Positions 22,641 to 28,762 of a stretch of 28,762 nucleotides of DNA are shown here, piece after piece. Below the pieces are notes generated by a model, which saw only the letters and a list, made by a program, of their open reading frames with translations, did no database searches and was not told the origin of the DNA. Source of the stretch: JBBDWJ01 sp040902925 (GTDB lineage: Bacteria > Acidobacteriota > Terriglobia > Bryobacterales > UBA6623); assembly GCA_040902925.1 (NCBI GenBank), contig JBBDWJ010000169.1, positions 1-28,762 on the forward strand, in the 5' to 3' direction. The position numbers were made by a program, and so were the translations under genes. Position 1 is the stretch's first letter. The number at the start of each line of letters is the position of its first letter.

Positions 22641-22952
22641 TCCCACACCTTCGACAGGGGAAAAACTCATCCTTCCAGCCTGCTATGCATTGCTTTCCAC
22701 AGCCGCGCGGATCAGCGCGGTATCGTTACGATCAAAGCGAGAGTGATAGCCTATTAGTACGTTTGGCCTTCGCGGCGTGTCAACCGTCCTCCGGCTTTCC
22801 TCCGGCGTCAGAAACGACGCCTCGAAGCGCCCAACGCTGCTGGATTTCGCACGCGTGGTCAGATTTTGCGGCCCCTTTCTCAAAGCGCCGGCCGCCGACG
22901 GACCGGAAATGCGCCTCGTGATATTCCTCTCTCCAACGCCGCATTTTTACAA
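22641..22952. other. Divergent intergenic region of the glycan locus
   Basis: It separates the minus-strand locus from the plus-strand polymerase/ligase gene. It contains a minus-strand promoter candidate at 22754-22783. I see no convincing promoter for the plus strand. The plus-strand frame stays open back to a TTG at 22866, so part of this stretch could be coding. Confidence 0.5.
22754..22783 (-). promoter_or_regulatory. Promoter candidate for the glycan locus
   Basis: On the minus strand a perfect TTGACA (22778-22783) is followed after 18 bases by TACTAA (22754-22759), or after 19 bases by ACTAAT. Transcription would start near 22747 and run through the sugar-phosphate transferase gene into the locus, with a leader of about 105 bases. 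The -35 is ideal and the -10 is weak. Confidence 0.5.
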
Positions 22953-24848
22953 GTGAAACAGGCTGGCGCGGCATCCAAAGGCAGGCGTGAGCAAGTTCTG
23001 CTTGCCGTACTGAACGCGACAGTTCTTGGAGTCGTATTGTTGATCGCACCGGGCTTGGTGCTCTTCTACGACATCACGCCCAAGATTGTGATGCTGCTGT
23101 GCGGAACCGCGGCGACACTTCTGCTTTTCCCGGCGTGGCTTGGGGGTCTCAAGCTTCTTTGGCGCGAATCGCTGGGGCGCGTGTTCCTTGGATTGATCGC
23201 CGTTCACCTGGTGTCGCTGCTGGTGTCGACACTACTATCGCCGCAGCCGGGTCTTTCCTTTGCGGGCTCGAACTGGCGGCGACTCGGTTTGGTCACACAC
23301 GGCGCGACCATGCTGTTTGTTGTGGCCTCCGCCGCGTATTTCACTGCTCAGCGCGCTCGCTTAGGCACGCTATTGCGCGTCTTCGCCATTGGTGGAATGG
23401 CGAGCGCGGTCTATGGCATCTTGCAGTACTCCGGCATCGACCCATTCGTTCCCGCTGAGTCGTATCACTTCGGTGAGGGCGAGTGGACGATCGTTCGCAC
23501 GCCGGGAACGCTTGGCCACGCGGGTTACTTCGCCACTTATCTGCTGACAGCAGTGTTTTGGGCGCTGGCGTTGGCGCGAAACGAGAGCAGCCGCGCCTGG
23601 AGCCGCCTCGCCCTGGCGGCAGCAGCTCTCGGAGTTTTCGCGATCGTATTGAGCGGAACCCGTGGCGCTCTCCTTGGCCTCGCGGCCGGCGGGATCATGG
23701 CTCTAGTGTGGCGAGGGCCGCGGATCGATCGCCGCGTTCTCGCCGGCGCGCTACTCGCCACGATCACCCTCGCGGCCTTTTACTATTCGCCCTGGGGAGA
23801 AAAACTTCGCGGCCGGGCGCGGTGGTCGATCGAAGACGCCTCCGGCGGCGGACGTCTCATGCTATGGCGCGATTCGCTGCGCATGTTCGCCGCCGGTTCC
23901 TGGCTTCACGGAGCGGGACTGGAAACGTACAGCGCCGAGTTCCCGGTTTTTCTCTCGCCCGAGTTGGCGAAGGCTTATCCCAACCGCTACTACGAGTCGC
24001 CGCACAATATTTTTCTCGACGCGTTGACGGCGCAGGGCCTTCCCGGTCTCTTATTCCTGTTGGGAATGACTGCAATCGCCGTCGTCGCGGCGTGGCGCTT
24101 AAAAAAACTGGGCGCGCCGACGGGCGCATGGTTTGCCGCGGCGTTCGCGGCCGCGCTTGGCAGCGGTCAGTTCCTGGCGTTTACTGTTCCGACTGCGCTT
24201 TGCTTTTACCTCAGCGTGGCGGTTTTGGTTGTCGCCAGCGTCGCGCAAACAAAAACGGAAGCGACCCCGCAAACTCCTCGATGGGGATACTTTGCGGCAG
24301 CGCCCGCGGCAATTCTGATGGCGGTTTTCGCGGTGCAACTCGCCGCCGCTGATGCCCTGCTTGCCCGCACGCGGCAGTATGCCGCCGCTGAGATCGGCGC
24401 GGCGATTCAAGAATACGAACAGGCCCAGCGGCTCTCGCCTTGGGGCATGAACTTCGACTTGTGGTTCTCCCGCTGGATGATGGAAGCCGCTCAACGGACC
24501 GCGCCCTCAACCGAGCAATCACGAGCCTGGCAGGCGGCGACCAACGCGGGTGAGCGCGCCGCCGAACGAGCCGCCGAGCGCCAGAGCGCCCGCTACAATC
24601 TCGCGGTTCTTTACGGCCTGCAAAACGATGCGCAACGAGCAGAGGCCGCTCTGCGCCGCACGATAGAGGCCGCTCCAGCCTGGTACAAACCGCGTTGGAT
24701 GCTGGCGCAACTCCTGCGGCAGACAGGCCGCTCAGACGAAGCGCGCCGCGAAGCAGAGATTGCGCACGAGCTAAATGGAGGAGAAAACGAGGAAGTTACT
24801 GAGACGTGGAATCAATTGCGCCAGACGAGACGCACAATGTCACAGTAG
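22953..24848 (+). CDS. O-antigen polymerase/ligase-like membrane protein with C-terminal TPR region
   Basis: 631 residues from GTG 22953. A TTG at 22866 gives 29 more; neither has a good ribosome site, so the start is uncertain. About eleven to twelve membrane spans precede a Wzy_C-type region: IVLSGTRGALLGL, then GGGRLMLWRDSLRMF, LHGAGLETYSAEFP and YYESPHNIFLDALTAQGLPGLL with the conserved His-Asn. After the last span, residues about 445-625 are soluble and contain TPR-like helices (ARYNLAVLYGLQ, MLAQLLRQTGRSDEARREA). Large polymerase/ligase proteins with C-terminal TPRs include protein O-oligosaccharyltransferases as well as O-antigen enzymes. Either role fits. It is divergent from the glycan locus and is its second such protein. 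Confidence 0.82.
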   Translation: MKQAGAASKGRREQVLLAVLNATVLGVVLLIAPGLVLFYDITPKIVMLLCGTAATLLLFPAWLGGLKLLWRESLGRVFLGLIAVHLVSLLVSTLLSPQPGLSFAGSNWRRLGLVTHGATMLFVVASAAYFTAQRARLGTLLRVFAIGGMASAVYGILQYSGIDPFVPAESYHFGEGEWTIVRTPGTLGHAGYFATYLLTAVFWALALARNESSRAWSRLALAAAALGVFAIVLSGTRGALLGLAAGGIMALVWRGPRIDRRVLAGALLATITLAAFYYSPWGEKLRGRARWSIEDASGGGRLMLWRDSLRMFAAGSWLHGAGLETYSAEFPVFLSPELAKAYPNRYYESPHNIFLDALTAQGLPGLLFLLGMTAIAVVAAWRLKKLGAPTGAWFAAAFAAALGSGQFLAFTVPTALCFYLSVAVLVVASVAQTKTEATPQTPRWGYFAAAPAAILMAVFAVQLAAADALLARTRQYAAAEIGAAIQEYEQAQRLSPWGMNFDLWFSRWMMEAAQRTAPSTEQSRAWQAATNAGERAAERAAERQSARYNLAVLYGLQNDAQRAEAALRRTIEAAPAWYKPRWMLAQLLRQTGRSDEARREAEIAHELNGGENEEVTETWNQLRQTRRTMSQ

Positions 24849-24883
24849 GAAATCGCGCGCAAACGACCAAGGGCCTGAGCGTC

Positions 24884-24978
24884 GGGCGTAGCGTGCTACG
24901 CCCTCACCGACTGGAATACGTTTGGAAAAAGACCACGCCTTGGCGTCGCATTCCGAGAGGGCGTAGCACGCTACGCCC
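24884..24978. repeat. MITE-like element: pair of inverted palindromes
   Basis: GGGCGTAGC-GT-GCTACGCCC (24884-24903) and its exact reverse complement GGGCGTAGC-AC-GCTACGCCC (24959-24978) enclose 55 bases. The inner flanks also pair imperfectly (CTC...GGAAT with ATTCC...GAG), so the whole 95 bases can fold into one long hairpin. It begins 36 bases after the polymerase/ligase stop and could cap its transcript. There is no coding content. Confidence 0.75.
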
Positions 24979-25027
24979 CCACCTGACACCTAACACCCAT
25001 TACCTGACACCCGACGCCTGGTACCTA
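24979..25027 (+). repeat. 7-bp tandem repeat array (second locus)
   Basis: Seven units in constant phase follow the second palindrome directly: CCACCTG, ACACCTA, ACACCCA, TTACCTG, ACACCCG, ACGCCTG and GTACCTA. It is the same unit as at 249-311, so the motif is dispersed in the genome. The rest of the intergenic region to 25205 holds only a promoter candidate. Confidence 0.85.
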
Positions 25028-25156
25028 ATTTCAGGCTGCGGGTCCTTGATCATCGCTGCGTCTGGCCTTGAGACTGGAGGCGCTGCAGGGGCGAGTAGCT
25101 AGAGTTTACCTCTGTTACAGGGGTGATTGATGGCCCAATCGTTGAGTCTATTTGTG

Positions 25157-25185
25157 TTGTTGTGGCCTGAACTCTGCAGTACAAT
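25157..25185 (+). promoter_or_regulatory. Sigma70-type promoter of the stand-alone TIGR03437 gene
   Basis: TTGTTG (25157-25162) and TACAAT (25180-25185) are spaced by 17 bases. The -10 matches at five of six positions and the -35 at three. Transcription would begin near 25192, giving a leader of only 14-26 bases. Confidence 0.5.
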
Positions 25186-25205
25186 CGCGTGTAGGTGTCG
25201 CTGCT

Positions 25206-26105
25206 ATGAGAGTGAGAATGGTTAGAATCGCTAGCGTGTTCCTCTGTCTGACTGCGGCACTGTTGGCGCAACAGTCCCGTTTGCCGCAGCCGGTTGTAAC
25301 TCCGGAGGGCGTTGTCAACGCGGCCAGTTTTCAGCGCGAGCCGCTTGCACCCGGCTCGATCATTTCGATCTTCGGAACCAACCTCGGCCTGCAGATTGTC
25401 GATGGCGCTACAACGCCAATTTCCGAGATCGCGAGCCAGATTCCTCTCGCTACCTCTCTCGGCGGACACTCAGTGGTCTTCTCCACCGGCAACTCGGAGG
25501 TTCCTGCTCCGATGTTCTTCGTCAGTGGCCAGGCGAATCAAATCAACGCCCAGGTTCCATGGGAGCTGGCTGGCCAGCAGAATACTCAGATGACGGTGCG
25601 GGTCAATGATGGAGCGTCGGTTACACAGAGCCAGCCGGTGCCTGTGGATGTTTCGACGGCAGGAGTCTCGCCCGGTATCTTCACCTTCGACTTCGGCCCG
25701 GGCCGCGCGGCTGCGATCAACGTGAAAGTCAGTGCGGATGACGATGTAATTAACGGCTCGTTTGCTCAACCCGAAGACTCGATCGCCGGCGCCCAGCCCG
25801 CTCCGCAAGGGGGGTATATCATCGTCTTCGTAAACGGTATGGGGCCGGTCAACCCGCCTGCCGTGACGGGCAATAACACGCTCGATGGGCTTCGCACGGC
25901 CACGCAGACCCCGACAGTTACGGTGGGGGGATTGCCAGCCAACGTACAGTTTTCCGGGCTGGCTCCGGAGTTCGTAGGCCTTTACCAGATCAACATGATT
26001 CTGTCAGATGACGTTCCGCCGGGAGATCAAGTACCCATACGCATCAACCTAGGCGGTGCTCTGAGTCGCGACGACGTGACGATCGCTGTGCGAGCCGGAC
26101 TCTAA
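25206..26105 (+). CDS. Secreted stand-alone TIGR03437 domain protein
   Basis: 299 residues. The signal peptide (RIASVFLCLTAALLAQ) is followed almost at once by the TIGR03437 domain, which fills the rest. The domain begins GVVNAASFQREPLAPGSI and ISIFGTNLG, continues with PAPMFFVSG and QINAQVPWELAG, and ends with FSGLAPEFVGLYQINMIL. In this group of bacteria the domain usually closes larger exported proteins. Here it stands alone with no catalytic partner. Its function is not established; an all-beta, IPT/TIG-like fold is my inference from the strand pattern. ATG 25218 is an alternative start with a GAG-rich site upstream. It is convergent with the larger TIGR03437 protein that follows. Confidence 0.85.
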   Translation: MRVRMVRIASVFLCLTAALLAQQSRLPQPVVTPEGVVNAASFQREPLAPGSIISIFGTNLGLQIVDGATTPISEIASQIPLATSLGGHSVVFSTGNSEVPAPMFFVSGQANQINAQVPWELAGQQNTQMTVRVNDGASVTQSQPVPVDVSTAGVSPGIFTFDFGPGRAAAINVKVSADDDVINGSFAQPEDSIAGAQPAPQGGYIIVFVNGMGPVNPPAVTGNNTLDGLRTATQTPTVTVGGLPANVQFSGLAPEFVGLYQINMILSDDVPPGDQVPIRINLGGALSRDDVTIAVRAGL

Positions 26106-26151
26106 GAATCGCAGGCAAGCGAATTTGGTCCGGGGCGCGTCTCGTTAGCGG

Positions 26152-26189
26152 ATCCGACCCAGTGGTGTGGTGGAGGGTACCGGTCGGAT
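26152..26189. terminator. Possible bidirectional hairpin between convergent genes
   Basis: ATCCGACC (26152-26159) pairs perfectly with GGTCGGAT (26182-26189) around a 22-base loop, in the 103-base gap between two convergent stop codons. No T tract follows on either strand, so this is a weak terminator candidate. Confidence 0.35.
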
Positions 26190-26208
26190 GGCGGCAGCCT
26201 AGCGAACC

Positions 26209-28762
26209 TTACTCCACCGAAACCACCGCCCCGTTCGACACTTCAGTCCCGAGCTGTACGCGCAGCTCGTACCCGCCCGGCTGCAACCCTGACGGAATTT
26301 CGATATTCGCCTGGGCCAAGCCCACATACCCCGGCACCATGGCTACCGCCACCACGCGGGCTTCGACGCCGCCGATGGTTGCCGAGGCCGGCAGCGTCGC
26401 AAAACTCAGCGGATTCGCCGGAGCCCCCGCACCGGATTCCAGTGCCGGATTCACCGGCCCGACGCCAGTAAGAAAAGCCATCACGATGCTTCCGCGCGCA
26501 GCCGGTTGAGCCGGAGTATTGGGCGAGAAATCCTGATTGAGAACCGCAGCCCGGCCGTCCATCAGCACGAACAACCCTGGGCCGGCCGGCAACAGCACCA
26601 CACCCTCCGGCGGGCTCTCGCTTCCATTCAGGCTGACGGTCACTCGCACCGAGCCAAGCCCGGCCGCTTCAAACGGCATCTGAAAATTGATCTGCTCGGG
26701 GCTGACATACAGCAGCGATGCGCGGTAAATCACGCCGCCGTTGGGATTGTGGACGCGCACTTCGACGCCGAGCAACTCGCGAGGCAGCCGCCCGTCAACG
26801 AACCCGGCCGCTTGCGAACCCGGCGCGAGGCGCAAACCAAATAGAGAAGCCAGGCCGCCGGCCGAAAGACGCAGCGAAGGGTCGACGGCATGGATGACTC
26901 CGCCGATATTGATGCGCGGCGCGCTCGTCTGCGGGTCGAGCACGACCGAGACTTCGATCATGCGGCTGGGAACGCCGGGTTCGTCGGCGCGAATGATCAC
27001 TCCAGCGATGTGTGTTCCCGGAGGCAGCCCGCTCGGAGCGACGAGAATTTCCGCGTTGTCGGGAGTCTCGCCCGAACCCGGCGAGACGCGCAGCCAGGTG
27101 GCCGTTACCGGAGTCACAAAGGCGGTCCATTGCACCGTGCCGCCCGTGGAAGAGATCGCGAACGGCACGGCAGGAAACGCCGGCCCGCCGCTTGTGCCCG
27201 TCAGCAGGACGCGCTCGCGGTTCAACTGCAGCGCGCGCCCGGCCGGCGGCGTAAACTCGGTGCGCAGATAGAAATTGTCGAGCCCGTTGACCTCGGGGCC
27301 GCTGGCGACGTCCATGCTCAGCTCGATGCGTTCGACGTTTGCCAGCACGGCGGCGAACTCCGCCTCGCCTTGAAACTTCACCCAGTAGTCCGGGTCGAGC
27401 GGCACGCGAAAGTGTTCCCAACTGCTACGCGGGCGCGCGCCGCTCCACAAGTAGACCGTGCCGCCGCCAATCAGGCGCATCTGCATCGGATACTGGGAAA
27501 TCCCGCCCTCGATCTTGCGGTAGTCGAACTCGAACCACGGGCGGTCGAGCTGCGCCAGGTTGCCGAGATACTTGTCGGGCAGCACGGCGAAGTCCTGCCC
27601 TGATCCAGACGGATCGGTGATCAACAAGAAACTTTCGGAGCCGAACCCGGGGGAGCTGAGCGATAGCGCCGCATCGGGCGTGCCGGCCGTCGAGCCCGAA
27701 ATGCCGACCGCGGGAAAGTTGCGGGTCCAGTTATCGAGATCGGTCTCAAACAACGACGAGGTCGGGCCCGTGGGCGAGCCGGTCGGCGGGGGCGGCGGCT
27801 CACCGATGAACGTGAAATTGTCGAGGTCGTTGGTTTCAGCGCCCGGAGCCTGATCCATGCTGAGCTCGATGCGCGCCAGGTTTCGCAGCACGTCTTGAAG
27901 CGACCCCGTTCCCGCGATTCGCGACCAGCTACCGGCTTCAAGCGGCGCCTCGACTTGAACCCAATCGTCCGACGGCGGTACCGGACCCTGCCAACGAAAG
28001 GCCGAACCCGCCCCGATGAGCCGCATCTCAATCGGAAACAGCGGTGCGGCCCCCAACGAGTGGCGGTAATCGAACTCGAAACGCGCCGGGCTGAACACCG
28101 CCAGGTTGCCGAGAAACTTGGCCGGAGCGACGACGAAATCCTGGCTCGGACCGTTGAGGTCGGCGAGCCGTAGAAACTCATCCGTCTCCACGGTCAGAAT
28201 GCCCGCGAAATCGCCTATTGTGGCCCCTGGCAAGATCGAGCCCGGGTAATTACGCTCCCAACCCTCGGCAGTTCCCTGGCTGAAGGTCGAGATCGAGAAT
28301 GTGGAAGGCGGGCTGCCGCCGACGACCGTGATCGTAAGCTTGGCGGAGATGGGCTTCCCCAGCGTTTTGGCCAGAATCGCCAAGTAGTAAACGCCCGTCT
28401 CCAGAGGCGGTTCGGTCGTGCCGTCGATCACAATCTGCTCGACGCCGGCCGACGATTCGCTCGAAAAATCCGCGGGAATCTCGCCCTCCTGCTCGACAAT
28501 TATCTGCGCTGACTGCACGAAGAGGTCGAGGTCGTCGGCCGGGTCGTCGGTAACGAGATCGATGGTGACCTTCGAGACCGTCGGGATCACCGTAAACGTG
28601 AAGTCGTTGAAGAGCTTCTTGGCGGTCTGCGGTGGAATGTTGACCGTGTGGTCCACGCCGGTGAACAACTGCTCCGCCGGCGCCGGCAGGGTGACGAGCA
28701 GCAAAAGGACTGAACAACTACCGGCTAAAGCCGGTAGGTTTGATTTCGACTGAAAGTCGGCT
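26209..28762 (-). CDS. Large exported multidomain beta protein with C-terminal TIGR03437 (5' end uncertain)
   Basis: At least 831 residues. Counting from the TTG at 28704, residues 15-130 resemble a pre-peptidase C-terminal (PPC) domain. Residues about 137-300 and 318-480 are two clearly duplicated modules ending in ELSMD...LDNF, similar to laminin-B-type or carbohydrate-binding beta sandwiches. Residues 495-590 look like a BACON/Ig-type domain and 597-831 are TIGR03437. There is no catalytic motif, so adhesion or glycan binding is the likely role. The TTG start leaves only a stub of signal peptide. The frame stays open to the window edge, and reading on gives QSKSNLPALAGSCSVLLLLV before TLPAPA, a full signal peptide. 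The true start may therefore lie outside. That upstream stretch is also a palindromic repeat. Confidence 0.8.
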   Translation of the reverse strand, partial: ADFQSKSNLPALAGSCSVLLLLVTLPAPAEQLFTGVDHTVNIPPQTAKKLFNDFTFTVIPTVSKVTIDLVTDDPADDLDLFVQSAQIIVEQEGEIPADFSSESSAGVEQIVIDGTTEPPLETGVYYLAILAKTLGKPISAKLTITVVGGSPPSTFSISTFSQGTAEGWERNYPGSILPGATIGDFAGILTVETDEFLRLADLNGPSQDFVVAPAKFLGNLAVFSPARFEFDYRHSLGAAPLFPIEMRLIGAGSAFRWQGPVPPSDDWVQVEAPLEAGSWSRIAGTGSLQDVLRNLARIELSMDQAPGAETNDLDNFTFIGEPPPPPTGSPTGPTSSLFETDLDNWTRNFPAVGISGSTAGTPDAALSLSSPGFGSESFLLITDPSGSGQDFAVLPDKYLGNLAQLDRPWFEFDYRKIEGGISQYPMQMRLIGGGTVYLWSGARPRSSWEHFRVPLDPDYWVKFQGEAEFAAVLANVERIELSMDVASGPEVNGLDNFYLRTEFTPPAGRALQLNRERVLLTGTSGGPAFPAVPFAISSTGGTVQWTAFVTPVTATWLRVSPGSGETPDNAEILVAPSGLPPGTHIAGVIIRADEPGVPSRMIEVSVVLDPQTSAPRINIGGVIHAVDPSLRLSAGGLASLFGLRLAPGSQAAGFVDGRLPRELLGVEVRVHNPNGGVIYRASLLYVSPEQINFQMPFEAAGLGSVRVTVSLNGSESPPEGVVLLPAGPGLFVLMDGRAAVLNQDFSPNTPAQPAARGSIVMAFLTGVGPVNPALESGAGAPANPLSFATLPASATIGGVEARVVAVAMVPGYVGLAQANIEIPSGLQPGGYELRVQLGTEVSNGAVVSVE
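28716..28762. repeat. Palindromic interspersed repeat at the right edge
   Basis: CTACCGGCT-AA-AGCCGGTAG (about 28718-28737) is followed after 10 bases by CGACT-GAA-AGTCG (28747-28759). The CGGCT/AGCCG core is shared with the hairpin at 13234-13251. The element continues past the window. Confidence 0.6.

Overview
The window looks like a contig from a GC-rich soil acidobacterium of the Bryobacterales/Solibacter type. The main marker is the domain I recognise as TIGR03437 (the 'Solibacter' C-terminal domain), which occurs in three separate secreted proteins: a matrixin-like protease, a stand-alone copy and a multidomain adhesin-like protein. Several palindromic interspersed repeats fit the same group. 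A run of 10 Ns at 10720-10729 shows this is a scaffolded draft or metagenome assembly. The gap lies inside a gene and puts its two halves in different frames.

Layout. Positions 1-1100 hold the tail of an unidentified gene, two inverted arrays of a 7-bp repeat, an osmoprotectant-type ABC permease and a textbook rho-independent terminator. Positions 1116-2417 (minus) carry a methyltransferase-fold protein of unknown role. Positions 2728-7747 (plus) are mostly housekeeping and envelope genes: an FHA-transmembrane-lytic transglycosylase fusion, YjbQ, a Sel1-repeat lipoprotein, a beta-lactamase-fold serine hydrolase and TruA. Positions 7990-9156 encode an isolated TadZ/CpaE-like protein with a degenerate P-loop. 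Next come a DUF1778 antitoxin with a frameshifted, truncated GNAT toxin remnant, and the initiator tRNA (minus strand). A ferredoxin/metallo-beta-lactamase fusion gene (minus) and a secreted matrixin-like protease (plus) diverge from an intergenic region with three 22-bp-spaced direct repeats.

Positions 13256-22640 (minus) are a seven-gene exopolysaccharide or glycan locus. In transcription order it encodes a polyprenyl-phosphate sugar-phosphate transferase, a GT4 glycosyltransferase, a MurJ/Wzx-like flippase, an O-antigen polymerase/ligase, a second GT4 enzyme and two GT-C membrane glycosyltransferases. Several joins overlap (ATGA or 17 nt), so the genes are probably translated as a coupled unit. 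A second polymerase/ligase with a C-terminal TPR region (22953-24848, plus) diverges from the start of this locus. A TTGACA-containing promoter candidate faces the minus-strand genes. No Wzz, outer-membrane exporter or Wzc-type kinase is visible, so the export machinery must lie elsewhere.

Positions 24849-25205 contain a MITE-like pair of inverted palindromes followed by another 7-bp repeat array. The window ends with two convergent secreted TIGR03437 proteins. The second reads into a palindromic repeat at the right edge, so its start cannot be fixed. I found no complete new defence or mobile system. The most unusual items are the FHA-transglycosylase architecture, the two-fold internal repeat of TIGR03437, the 7-bp repeat elements, the 22-bp-spaced repeats and the two-polymerase glycan locus.
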